NCBI RefSeq assembly: GCF_003814815.1
Contig: NZ_RKQQ01000006.1
Location: 62,001 to 126,000 of the forward strand
Reading direction: 5' to 3'
Origin: Salisediminibacterium halotolerans
GTDB lineage: Bacteria; Bacillota; Bacilli; Bacillales; Salisediminibacteriaceae
Length of the DNA stretch: 64,000 nt
This document shows, one piece after another, positions 17,793 to 26,121 of the stretch; positions within the stretch are counted from its first letter, which is position 1; every line of letters begins with the position of its first letter. A model generated the notes under the pieces. It saw only the letters and a list, made by a program, of their open reading frames with translations. It made no database searches and was not told where the DNA came from. The position numbers and the translations under genes are program-made.

Positions 17793-17984
17793 CAATCTCT
17801 CTATGAGAACTGCACATCTACTTATTTTAAGACGTCCAATCGAACAATCTGCATAAATAGATGGAAATAAACTGGTAATATTGGAACATAAAGATTAATA
17901 TTAAGGTATATATAATTGACGACAAGCGTCCTTTTGTATATATGCTGGAACTTGCGGCATAAAAACAAAGAAAGAGTGAGGCAA

Positions 17985-19053
17985 ATGGTTAAGAAGTGTC
18001 TTAAGCTTTCACTGACCCTGATTCTGTTGTTTGTTGCAGCCTTGTCTTTTTTTCCGGATAGTGCAGATGCTGCAAGTTCTCAGTTTGTTACTAAAGGAAA
18101 TACGAATGAGAAGGTCGTCGCGTTGACATTTGATGACGGTGCTGACGGAACGAACATTAACAAGATTTTGAATACGCTTCAGGAACATAAGGTCAAGGCA
18201 ACGTTTTTTCTTACCGGAACCGGTATGAAGCACCATCCCGCAAATATCAAAAGAATTACCGATCAAGGCCACCAAATCGCCAACCGTTCCTATACTCATC
18301 CTTACTTCACGAAACTGACGGCATCACAGATGAAAAGCGAATTGGATAAAACCGAAGCGCTAGCGAAAAAAGTAACCGGTAAATCAACGAAGCCGATTTT
18401 CCGGGCGCCGTACGGGGTTTCGAATAACAGTGTACTTGCCGGGGTCGGGGCGGCCGGTTATACCCATACGATTCAATGGAATATTGACACCGTCGATTGG
18501 AAAGGTGTTTCCAAAACACAGATTGTCAATAAAGTTGTTAACAATATTACGCCCGGATCGATCGTCCTGATGCATACTGGCGCCGGTGCTTCAGGGACTC
18601 CGGCAGTACTTCCGGAAATGGTTAAGAAGCTGAAAGCGAAAGGCTACAAGTTTGTTACCGTCTCTGAGCTGTTGAACCTTAAACCTTCATCTGCGCCCGC
18701 CGAAAAGCCTCCGGCAACTTCTTCCGGGACCTACACCGTGAAGACGGGAGATACATTTTTATAGTATTGCTTTGAAAAACAAGACGACGGTCAGTCAGCT
18801 TGTCTCGCTGAATAAAATCAGCAATCCGAATTTGATCCAAGTCGGCCAAGTGCTGAAATTGAAAAAAGATGCAACTGCATCACCGTCCCCGTCGCCTTCA
18901 CCTTCGACCGCTAATTACACGGTGAAATCCGGCGATACGCTTTACGCGATCGCGAGACGCTACAATACAAGCGTACAGAAGATCACGTCTGCCAATAATA
19001 TAAGCAACATTAATGTGATTCGGATCGGTCAAGTACTGAAAATTCCGAAATAA
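17985..19053 (+). pseudogene. Secreted polysaccharide deacetylase with two LysM domains, frameshifted
   Basis: A signal peptide (residues 1-30, cleavage near SADA), then a NodB-type deacetylase: motif 1 LTFDDGADGTN, motif 3 FRAPYG, motif 4 DTVDW and motif 5 IVLMHTGAG. These enzymes remove acetyl groups from peptidoglycan or related glycans outside the cell. Two LysM domains follow: YTVKTGDTF... and [19 protein letters not shown]. An extra T in a run of five (18755-18759) shifts the frame inside LysM 1 and gives a TAG; removing one T restores [10 protein letters not shown] and a 355-residue protein. Also, the usual metal-binding first His of NHSYSHP is Arg (NRSYTHP, residue 101). Start ATG follows GTGAGG; an upstream GTG/ATG frame extension is unlikely. 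Confidence 0.8.
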
Positions 19054-19141
19054 CAAAGCAATATATTCATTCGACGCTCGAGGATTTTACAAGTGCTGTA
19101 GAGTGATCAATAGCCTTTGCTTGTTATGATCCCCGTTTAAA

Positions 19142-19619
19142 AAACAGCGTAAAAATATACGCTGTTTCAGATTGTAGACGAATTATTATTTTGACGTAAG
19201 CCACGCAGCCACTACTCTCCGCTTGCCCCGGGCAAGGACTCAGCTAGGATTCGGCGGCCTCGGACCGCCGAATCCGGATCTTCGTCTCTTGCTTTCCCGG
19301 AGGCGTCGGAGGAGTGGATGCATGGCTTCTTTTTTTATCAATACACTCGCTTCAAAAAAGAGGATGACCCAGCATCCCGGCTTTCTCCTGCGGGATAGCG
19401 AGATAGACGATACCCTGCAGGGCATAAGCCCGAAGCGGCTCGGCGCTCGCCCGCGGACTAGTAAGACACGGCGAAGTCTTTTTGAGCCGATGTCGCAGTG
19501 ATACCTTCAGGTGAAAGAAGCCGGACGATGCGTCGTCATCCGTTCCTTTTAATAGGACATCTAACGATGTCATGACTTTGTCAACACTCTAAACAGCGTA
19601 AAAATATACGCTGTTTTTT
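19142..19619. mobile_element. Intergenic element copy 1, enclosed by two identical terminator hairpins
   Basis: The hairpin AAACAGCGTA-AAAATA-TACGCTGTTT-type sequence occurs at 19142-19167 and again at 19591-19616, the second with a run of seven Ts. Between them is a 423-base insert. Its left about 150 bases (from ACGTAAGCCACGCAGCC) and right about 75 bases (to GATGTCATGACTTTGTCAAC) match copy 2 near 20.9 kb. Strong internal stems include CTTGCC/GGCAAG and GGATTCGGCGG/CCGCCGAATCC, whose loop differs between copies. A central 170-base GC-rich part (CTCCTGCGGGATAG to CGCCCGCGG) is missing from copy 2 and resembles GC-rich intergenic repeats common in Bacillaceae. No protein is likely. Confidence 0.7.
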
Positions 19620-19820
19620 TGTGCAGTAAAACTCTAGGTAACGGCGGCCGTTAAGCTGCTGCGTTTGCAATCGTTAGTGACATCTTTTATCAGCCTTTAG
19701 ACAGGTGTGCCGATGACTTGTTAAATAACTTTCACAATTATTTGCAACAAAAGATCCATAATCATGTAAGCTTAACTTAGAACGATTGTTACTTTGTAAT
19801 CAGAAAGGCGGGGATTTCTT

Positions 19821-20771
19821 ATGAAAAAAGTGTTTAAATGGAGTTTAATTGTGATTCCTCTGTTGGTCATAGCGGCTGCAGCTTTTGTCGTCGGCGGAAG
19901 CTACTTTGAGCACCGGGATGCGGTAGCGGAAGAGAAAGAGGCGTATCCTGCGCCCGGTGAACTGGTCGATGTTTATAATGACGGTCATACGATGCATGTC
20001 TATTCTGAAGGAGACGGCGAAGAAACGATCGTCTTTTTAGCCGGATTCGGGACACCTTCTCCGGTGTATGATTTTCAGACGCTTACAAACGAACTTAAAG
20101 ACGATTACCGAACGGTGATCGTCGAACGTTACGGCTACGGCTGGAGCGACGTGTCAGATCATGACAGAGACATTGAAGCGGTTGTTGACGAGACAAGAAC
20201 AGCCTTGCTTGAGGCAGGCGAAGAAGGCCCTTTTGTGATCGCGGGCCATTCAATGGGCAGTATCGAGGCTATTCACTGGGCGCAAAGTTATCCGGAGGAA
20301 GTGAACGGAGTGATTGGGCTCGATCCTTTAGTACCGTCGTATTACGAAGAGAAAGGGGAAGCCCCGTCAATGTCTAACGTTACCACGTTTCTTGCCCGCT
20401 CGGGTTTGATGCGTCAGCAGCCGGAGGTGTTTGACGAGAATTTCCATGCGATGGAGAAAGGCTTATTGACAGAAGCTGATGCAGAAGTGGCAAGAACTCT
20501 ATTTCTCCGCCGTGTGCAGACAACAAATATGGCCAATGAAGCGGAGAAGTTAACGGAAAACGTCGAGACCGTCAGCGGGACGGGTCTTCCGGAGACGCCT
20601 TTTTACGCCGCAATTGCGAGTGAAAACGAGGATGGTGCAAGCTTCATTCAATCATTTGCCGAGGATGCCGGGGGAAAGAGCGAGGTGTTTGACGGAGGGC
20701 ACTATATTCATCTTGATCAGCCGGAAGCAATTGCAGAAAAGATCCAAGAATGGGTTAGCGAGACACAGTAA
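19821..20771 (+). CDS. Membrane-anchored alpha/beta hydrolase
   Basis: A 316-residue protein with an N-terminal membrane anchor (residues 7-29) and an extracellular alpha/beta hydrolase domain. The oxyanion region is VFLAGFGTPSP, the nucleophile elbow GHSMGS (Ser about residue 142), and the catalytic His lies in GGHYIHLDQPEAI near the C-terminus. The acid residue is probably the Asp of IGLDPL or a later one. RBS AAAGGCGGGG precedes the ATG. Its substrate is unknown; an ester or lipase-like reaction is the family expectation. It lies between the two copies of the hairpin-enclosed element. Confidence 0.8.
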   Translation: MKKVFKWSLIVIPLLVIAAAAFVVGGSYFEHRDAVAEEKEAYPAPGELVDVYNDGHTMHVYSEGDGEETIVFLAGFGTPSPVYDFQTLTNELKDDYRTVIVERYGYGWSDVSDHDRDIEAVVDETRTALLEAGEEGPFVIAGHSMGSIEAIHWAQSYPEEVNGVIGLDPLVPSYYEEKGEAPSMSNVTTFLARSGLMRQQPEVFDENFHAMEKGLLTEADAEVARTLFLRRVQTTNMANEAEKLTENVETVSGTGLPETPFYAAIASENEDGASFIQSFAEDAGGKSEVFDGGHYIHLDQPEAIAEKIQEWVSETQ

Positions 20772-20795
20772 CAGTTAAAAAACCATATCAGTAAA

Positions 20796-21121
20796 CAGTC
20801 AGTGCAGACGGAATTTTCCGTCTGCACTGACTGTGGCAAAACTATTATTTAGACGTAAGCCACGCAGCCACTAACCTCCGCTTGCCCCGGGCAAGGACTC
20901 AGCTAGGATTCGGCGGCCTGATACCGCCGAATCCGGATCTTCGTCTCTTGCTTTCCCGGAGGCGTCGGAGGAAGTGGGTGCATGGCTACCTTTATGATCA
21001 ATACAATTGCTTCAAAGCCGGGTGATGCACCGTCATCCGTACGTTTTAATATGATATTTATCGGTGTCATGACTTTGTCTACACTTTCTGCAGACGGAAT
21101 TTTCCGTCTGTACTTTTTTAA
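20796..21121. mobile_element. Intergenic element copy 2, enclosed by two matching terminator hairpins
   Basis: The left hairpin is CAGTCAGTGCAGACGGA / TCCGTCTGCACTGACTG (20796-20833, perfect 17-base stem). The right hairpin at 21090-21111 repeats GCAGACGGA-ATTT-TCCGTCTG and has a T run. The 256-base insert starts with the same ACGTAAGCCACGCAGCC line and ends with GTGTCATGACTTTGTCTACAC, matching both ends of copy 1, but lacks the GC-rich middle. The flanking hairpins differ completely from those of copy 1, so the hairpin belongs to the site and not to the element. Confidence 0.7.
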
Positions 21122-21136
21122 ACTAAGCTCTCACTG

Positions 21137-22024
21137 TCAGGAGATGACCGTCAGAGCGTTTTTGATAATGTTCACTTGAACGGGTGTTTCGCAAATATAT
21201 TCGCCGTCACTTTGCACGCGAAGCGGCGGATCAGCCTCGATGACGGCGTGCGTCCCGCTGAAAAAATGAATATGATCGTTCGCTGCGTGCTTGCCGCGGA
21301 CAATCTTCGGCAATAAACGCAGGAGCGGACCGGCCGTCTTGCTTTGGAGCAGACAAACGTCAAGCCGCCCGTCATCGCATATCGCCTCGGGGCAGATCGG
21401 AATGTTGCCCCCGTAGGTCGGTGAATTGGCGACAGCAATCAGCCAAGCGTGGGAAAATCGCTGTTTTTCCCCGTCAATCGTGACGGTTACTTCTGCAGGT
21501 CGAAACGTTTTTAACGCCTGAAACACGCAGGCAAAATATGTCAGCCGGCCGAGCCGAACGGCGTTGAACCATTGTTTATACCCGGTTTCATTGACGGTTT
21601 GCGCCACTTGCGCGTCGATGCCGATCCCCGCGACGGTTAGCCCGTACCGCTCGGCGATTTGCAGCACGTCGATCGTACGCTCGTTTCCCGCTAAAACGAT
21701 CTTAAGCGCTGCATCAGCCTGCTTGGGGATCCCTTGCGAACGGGCAAAATCGTTGCCGGAGCCGGCAGGGATAATGCCAAGCGGCACACCGGTGAATACG
21801 AGAGCTTCGGCTGCCTCACTGACCGTGCCATCGCCGCCGATGATAACGATCGTCTCCGCTCCATTTTCAACAAGCATCGCAGCCAGCTTAGTCGCATCGG
21901 CCGGTTTAGCAGTGAACGCCACGAGACAAGGTAGCCCCTGTTTTTGCAGTTCCTGTTCGATTTTTCGCCACATGCGCCGCCCTTTCCCGCCGCCCGCAGC
22001 TGTATTGACGATCAAGCCATACAT
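21137..22024 (-). CDS. YegS/DagK-like lipid kinase
   Basis: A 295-residue diacylglycerol kinase-fold protein. The N-terminus MYGLIVNTAAGGGKG, the catalytic glycine loop IIGGDGTVSEAAEAL (about residue 60) and PLGIIPAGSGNDFARSQGIP are all conserved in the DAGK/YegS/BmrU family; the C-terminal 'CPEAICDDGRLDVCLL' line is the metal-binding acidic region. Such kinases phosphorylate diacylglycerol or related lipids at the membrane surface. RBS AGGCGGGG precedes the ATG. It shares no operon with neighbours except possibly the tiny membrane ORF just upstream on the same strand. Confidence 0.88.
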   Translation of the reverse strand: MYGLIVNTAAGGGKGRRMWRKIEQELQKQGLPCLVAFTAKPADATKLAAMLVENGAETIVIIGGDGTVSEAAEALVFTGVPLGIIPAGSGNDFARSQGIPKQADAALKIVLAGNERTIDVLQIAERYGLTVAGIGIDAQVAQTVNETGYKQWFNAVRLGRLTYFACVFQALKTFRPAEVTVTIDGEKQRFSHAWLIAVANSPTYGGNIPICPEAICDDGRLDVCLLQSKTAGPLLRLLPKIVRGKHAANDHIHFFSGTHAVIEADPPLRVQSDGEYICETPVQVNIIKNALTVIS

Positions 22025-22050
22025 ACGCCCCGCCTGCCTTTTTTAGTTTT

Positions 22051-22149
22051 TTACAGCCGGTCTTTATAATATAAAAAATAAAACGCCGTTCCCAGTATGC
22101 CGCTGAAGATAATTAATATCACCATACCGGCAATCGCCACTGTATCCAA
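22051..22149 (-). CDS. Putative 32-residue single-pass membrane protein
   Basis: A TTG start nine bases after AGGGGGGA, then one hydrophobic helix (IAGMVILIIFSGILGTAF) and a short basic tail ending KDRL. It is below the usual gene-calling length. It lies 26 bases upstream of the lipid kinase on the same strand, so the two may be co-transcribed. The ribosome site and clean membrane-helix composition support it; no family was recognised. Confidence 0.45.
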   Translation of the reverse strand: MDTVAIAGMVILIIFSGILGTAFYFLYYKDRL

Positions 22150-22414
22150 TTCAGCGTCCCCCCTAATTGTATAAAAATAGGCTGTTTGCTGTTTTTCTAT
22201 AGTATAATCGTTCTTCCAACCTTTGTCAGTATCTTTCCGCTCGTCGGGAATAAATCAAATCGACGTGACGTCTGAAAGGAAAAAACTGATAGAATGAAAG
22301 AGAACATTATACAATAATCAGCAATAAAGTTTGTCGGTCAAATGTGAATCTTTCCCGCGGCATCGTCCGTAGAGAAAACGCAGTTTTTATAACGACGAAG
22401 GAGGCAGAGGACGT

Positions 22415-23155
22415 ATGGCAGATCAACCGTACATCGAGCTGAGTGAGCTGCGGGACGTGCAGATGAAAATGACAAGGTTTTTTATGGCGTACCGGTTTGT
22501 CCTAGAAGAAATGGTCACAAAAATCGATATCCTGCAAGAAGAGTTCGAAGTTGCTCATGATTACAGCCCGATAGAGCATACAAAATCACGGCTCAAGTCG
22601 CCTGAGAGCATTATAAAAAAAGTCAGGCGAAAAAATCTGCCGGTGAAAACGGCGGTAATCCGCGAGGAAATCCGCGACATTGCCGGGATCCGGATCACCT
22701 GCTCATTTCGCTCGGACATTTACGAAATTCGTAACATGCTGTTAAGTCAGCAGGATATTGAACTTGTCGATGAGAAAGATTACATTGAGAAGCCGAAACC
22801 AAACGGCTATCAAAGTCTGCACATGATTGTGCGGGTGCCGGTATTTATGTCCGATCACGTTGAATATCCGTACGTCGAGGTGCAGATTCGGACGATTGCG
22901 ATGGATTTTTGGGCGAGCTTGGAGCATAAAATTTATTATAAGTATGAAGAAGAAGCGCCGAAAGAGTTAATCGCCGAACTGACGAGCGCCGCGGAAGCCG
23001 TCGACGCCTTAGATAAAAAAATGGAGCGGATTCATCAAGAATTGCATAAAAAAGATCGATCTGTCCAACCCGCTGAAGAAGAACCGTTTGATTTGCCAGA
23101 AGAAACGCTGGAGCGGCTCTTGTCAATGGCGAGACGTAAACCATCGGACGAGTAG
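22415..23155 (+). CDS. sasA: Small alarmone synthetase (SasA/YwaC-like GTP pyrophosphokinase)
   Basis: A 246-residue RelA/SpoT synthetase-domain protein without hydrolase or TGS/ACT domains. It shows SPIEHTKSRLKSPESI, RDIAGIRITCSF, KPKPNGYQSLHMIV (substrate loop) and VEVQIRTIAMDFWASLEHKI, all typical of the synthetase fold. The HTKSR and MDFWASLEHKIYYK lines are closer to B. subtilis YwaC (SasA) than to YjbM (SasB). It makes (p)ppGpp from ATP and GDP/GTP; YwaC responds to cell-envelope stress in Bacillus. The C-terminal 30 residues are an acidic/basic extension. RBS GAAGGAGGC fits the start. Confidence 0.88.
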   Translation: MADQPYIELSELRDVQMKMTRFFMAYRFVLEEMVTKIDILQEEFEVAHDYSPIEHTKSRLKSPESIIKKVRRKNLPVKTAVIREEIRDIAGIRITCSFRSDIYEIRNMLLSQQDIELVDEKDYIEKPKPNGYQSLHMIVRVPVFMSDHVEYPYVEVQIRTIAMDFWASLEHKIYYKYEEEAPKELIAELTSAAEAVDALDKKMERIHQELHKKDRSVQPAEEEPFDLPEETLERLLSMARRKPSDE

Positions 23156-23228
23156 ATGGTCTTGATTCAGACCGAGTGCGGGGAAAAAGCTTCAATCGCG
23201 CCTAAAAAAACGGAAGGGAGCGGTCACA

Positions 23229-24731
23229 ATGGAGGGATTACCTTACGAGAAGTTTGATGCGACGGCGTTAGCGGAGCTGATCCGCAACAAAGAAGTGACG
23301 AAGCAGGAATTGCTGTTTGCCGCAATAACGCGGATTGAAGGCGTGAATCCCGCGCTGAACGCAGTCGTTGAACGCTGTTATCAGAAGGCGCTCAACGATT
23401 CGGATGACAACACAGCCGATCAGGCGCTTGCGGGCGTGCCGATGCTGTTAAAAAGCGTAACGCAAGAAATCGCGGGCGAGAAGATGACAGAAGGCTCGCG
23501 TGCCCTAAAGCATAATCGGGCAAAAGAAGATGCGCTGTTCACGAAACAGCTCAAACAAGCCGGGACAGCGATGCTCGGATTTACCAACGTCCCCGAGTTT
23601 GCCCTGATGGGCGTGACGGAACCGGCTTTATACGGACCGGCGAAAAATCCCTGGGATCTTACCGTCACCCCCGGCGGCTCAAGCGGCGGCGCTGCCGCAG
23701 CCGTCGCTTCAGGGATGGTGCCGATTGCCGGTGCGAATGACGGCGGCGGATCGATCCGGATTCCGGCAGCCTATTGCGGCTTGTTCGGTTTGAAGCCGAC
23801 GCGCGGCCGGACACCGACAGGGCCGGGGCGCGGCCGCGTCTGGCAAGGGGCAGCATCCGAGCACGTCGTGACGAAATCCGTCCGTGACAGCGCGCTTTGT
23901 TTAGACGTATTGAATGTCGCTGAAAAGACGCGCGCTTTTCACGCCCCCGCTAATGATCAATCATACACCGAGGTGCTTAAAAAGCCGCTAAAAAAACGGT
24001 TGAAAATCGCTTTTTCGACTGCCTCGCCGATCGGCGCGCACGTCGATGAACCGTGCCGCGATGCGGTGCTGCAAACGGTCAAGTGGTTGGAAGAAAACGG
24101 CCATCACGTCGAAGAAAAAGCGGCGTCCGTCGACGGGAAGCGGATTGCCGCCAGTTATATGTCGCTGTATTTCGGCGAAGTAGCAGCAAAACTTACAGCG
24201 CTTGAGACGTCGTTGGGGCGGAAAATGACAACAGCCGATGTCGAGCCGGTAACGATGCTTCTGGGCACACTGGGCCGGGCAATCTCGGCAGAAAAATTCG
24301 TTACAGATCTGGCGGCGTGGGATGAAGCCGCGATGCAGATGGAGGCGTTTCACGAAACATACGATCTTTATCTCACCCCGACTGCCGCGATGATGCCGGC
24401 AAAAATCGGCGAACTTTCGAGATCGAACGGCGAAGAACGGCTCATCCAGCTCGTTACGAAGCTTGGCGCGGGAAAAGCGTTGCTAAAAACCGGCATGATC
24501 GACCAACTTATCGAAGAAAGCCTGAAACGAACGCCGTTTACTCAGCTCGCTAACCTGACCGGCCAGCCGGCGATGAGCGTGCCCGTCTATCAAACCGCAG
24601 AACAAATCCCGGTCGGCGTGCAGTTTATCGCTGCCCGCGGCAAAGAAGACTTGCTGGTTCAACTTGCCGGCGCGCTTGAAGCCTCGGACCAATGGGTGGA
24701 TGTCCATAACAATCCGTTTATGCAGCTGTGA
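23229..24731 (+). CDS. Amidase (amidase signature family)
   Basis: A 500-residue amidase-signature enzyme with the Ser-cisSer-Lys triad: the Lys in MLLKSVTQEI (about residue 78), and the Gly/Ser-rich stretch TPGGSSGGAAAAVASG followed by GANDGGGSIRIPAAYCGLFG (about residues 150-185). It hydrolyses carboxamides to acid and ammonia; the exact substrate is not visible. No GatB or GatC lies nearby, so it is not the tRNA amidotransferase subunit. GC content is higher than in flanking genes. RBS GAAGGGAG precedes the ATG, and two small membrane ORFs follow closely. Confidence 0.88.
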   Translation: MEGLPYEKFDATALAELIRNKEVTKQELLFAAITRIEGVNPALNAVVERCYQKALNDSDDNTADQALAGVPMLLKSVTQEIAGEKMTEGSRALKHNRAKEDALFTKQLKQAGTAMLGFTNVPEFALMGVTEPALYGPAKNPWDLTVTPGGSSGGAAAAVASGMVPIAGANDGGGSIRIPAAYCGLFGLKPTRGRTPTGPGRGRVWQGAASEHVVTKSVRDSALCLDVLNVAEKTRAFHAPANDQSYTEVLKKPLKKRLKIAFSTASPIGAHVDEPCRDAVLQTVKWLEENGHHVEEKAASVDGKRIAASYMSLYFGEVAAKLTALETSLGRKMTTADVEPVTMLLGTLGRAISAEKFVTDLAAWDEAAMQMEAFHETYDLYLTPTAAMMPAKIGELSRSNGEERLIQLVTKLGAGKALLKTGMIDQLIEESLKRTPFTQLANLTGQPAMSVPVYQTAEQIPVGVQFIAARGKEDLLVQLAGALEASDQWVDVHNNPFMQL

Positions 24732-24770
24732 ACATGACGGCAAAACCACGAAGAGAAAGGTGGGGGTCAT

Positions 24771-24959
24771 GTGAAAAGAAAATCGGTCAGAAATGGTTTA
24801 ATTGCACTTATGGCCATAACGGTATTAGGTAAAAGCAGTTATTTTAGTTACAGCGGCTACACAGCAGCTAAACAGGAATGCTTGGCAAATGACGGAACAA
24901 TCACGGAGCATCAACTCGATATTTGGACAGCGAGTTGGTCGGTGGATTGTGAACGATAG
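24771..24959 (+). CDS. Small protein with N-terminal membrane segment
   Basis: A 62-residue hypothetical protein starting at GTG, nine bases after AAAGGTGGGGG. Residues 8-30 are moderately hydrophobic (GLIALMAITVLG), then a short polar part with two Cys residues ends near the C-terminus. It could be a small exported protein with one disulfide. No family was recognised. It sits between the amidase and another small ORF and may share their transcript. Confidence 0.5.
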   Translation: MKRKSVRNGLIALMAITVLGKSSYFSYSGYTAAKQECLANDGTITEHQLDIWTASWSVDCER

Positions 24960-24987
24960 AACGTGAAAAGAAGGAGGAAACGAAATA

Positions 24988-25170
24988 GTGCAATATTTGA
25001 AATTCTTTTTAGGTATGCTCGTCGGCTTGACCTTTTGGCACCTCGTCGTCGCGTCATTTGAGCATCCGTTTGCCGGAACGATCGGTGTGGCGATCTTCGC
25101 TACTTTGTTTAAATGGCTGTTTGACAAGGTGACAGCGAAAGGAGAGCGGGAAAACCCGGAGTCAACCTGA
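24988..25170 (+). CDS. Small two-helix membrane protein
   Basis: A 60-residue protein from a GTG start, ten bases after an excellent AAGGAGG. Two hydrophobic helices (FFLGMLVGLTFWHLVVASF and GTIGVAIFATLFKWLFDKV) are joined by a short loop and followed by a charged tail. No family was recognised. It is the last gene before a terminator. Confidence 0.55.
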   Translation: MQYLKFFLGMLVGLTFWHLVVASFEHPFAGTIGVAIFATLFKWLFDKVTAKGERENPEST

Positions 25171-25242
25171 CGGGAAGCGATCTATTAGCAAACGATGAAT
25201 ATTTCAGATTAAATCAGAGCATTAGAATGTTTAACGAGATTC

Positions 25243-25286
25243 AGTCAGTACCAGTAGAGTTATGCTGCTTGTACTGACTTTTTTAT
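25243..25286 (+). terminator. Rho-independent terminator
   Basis: A nine-base stem AGTCAGTAC / GTACTGACT with a 19-base loop and a run of seven Ts (25278-25284). It closes the amidase/small-ORF transcript. Confidence 0.8.
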
Positions 25287-25334
25287 TGAATTTCACTGGG
25301 AATAGCAATTTATAAAATAAGCGAATACTCAGTT

Positions 25335-25358
25335 GTTAACATTCTGTTCATATTCATA
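25335..25358 (+). promoter_or_regulatory. Likely response-regulator binding site (copy 1)
   Basis: GTTAACATTCTGTTCATA, with a further TTCATA, lies before the response regulator gene. The near-identical line GTTAACATTCCGTTCATA occurs before the MMPL gene. GTTAACATTCT/GTTCATATTCA reads as an 11-base direct repeat, the spacing usual for OmpR/PhoB-type dimers, so autoregulation is likely. Confidence 0.5.
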
Positions 25359-25422
25359 TGTGAAAATTGTGACGTTGACGTATGATCTATCAAGAAGTCG
25401 ATTGTTTGAAAGGAGAGAAGTT

Positions 25423-26121
25423 ATGAGCAATTCGATAAAAATATTAACCGTCGAAGATGATCCTAACATTACTGAACTAATCGAAATGTATCTCAATAAA
25501 GCAGGGTTTGAACCGATTACTGCACATGACGGTGAGATCGGTTTGGAGATGTTTTATGAGCATTCTCCTGACTGTATCATCCTTGATTTGATGCTTCCGG
25601 AGATTGATGGGTGGGAAGTTTGCCGTGCGATCAGGCTTGAAGATTCGCATGTGCCGATCCTCATGCTGACAGGAAAAGGGGAAAGTTATGATATTGTTAA
25701 AGGTCTTGATCTAGGTGCAGATGATTATATCGTGAAGCCGTTTGATCCGAATGAACTGATGGCCCGTGTCAAAGCCGTGCTGCGCAGAACTGGATTATTG
25801 CATGGACAGGAAGAAGTGTTGACCTTTTCGAACCTTCAGATCAATCTTAAAGAATTTAAAGTGTTAATCAATGACCGTGATATATTAATGCCGCGAAGAG
25901 AAATCGAACTTCTCTATTATTTTGCCTCTTATCCGAGCCAAGTTTTTTCCAGGCAACAGCTGTTGGATAATGTTTGGGGCTATGCATTTGAAGGAGATCC
26001 GAGAACGGTCGATGTTCATATTAAGAGAATAAGAGATAAACTCCTGAAGAACGGTGCAGACTGGTTTGTAACAACAGTCCGGGGGATTGGATACAGATTT
26101 GAGGAAAAACAACATGATTAA
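25423..26121 (+). CDS. OmpR-family response regulator
   Basis: A 232-residue protein with a receiver domain (residues 5-118: acidic pair in TVEDD, phosphoryl acceptor Asp in IILDLMLPEIDGW, Thr in LMLTGKG, Lys in DYIVKPFDP) and an OmpR/PhoB winged-helix domain (residues 130-230, ending TTVRGIGYRFEE). The frame is open upstream to 25333, but AGGAGAG sits correctly for the ATG at 25423. It overlaps the histidine kinase gene by eight bases, so the two are coupled. It probably controls the MMPL exporter downstream, given the shared promoter motif. Confidence 0.92.
   Translation: MSNSIKILTVEDDPNITELIEMYLNKAGFEPITAHDGEIGLEMFYEHSPDCIILDLMLPEIDGWEVCRAIRLEDSHVPILMLTGKGESYDIVKGLDLGADDYIVKPFDPNELMARVKAVLRRTGLLHGQEEVLTFSNLQINLKEFKVLINDRDILMPRREIELLYYFASYPSQVFSRQQLLDNVWGYAFEGDPRTVDVHIKRIRDKLLKNGADWFVTTVRGIGYRFEEKQHD

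Noticed and set aside
19223-19501. A 92-codon frame (and the opposite-strand frames) inside the intergenic element
   Set aside because: It follows the GC-rich stems of the repeat, has no ribosome site and is destroyed in the second copy.
21564-22046. A 160-codon frame antisense to the lipid kinase gene
   Set aside because: Shadow frame; composition is that of reversed kinase codons and there is no ribosome site.
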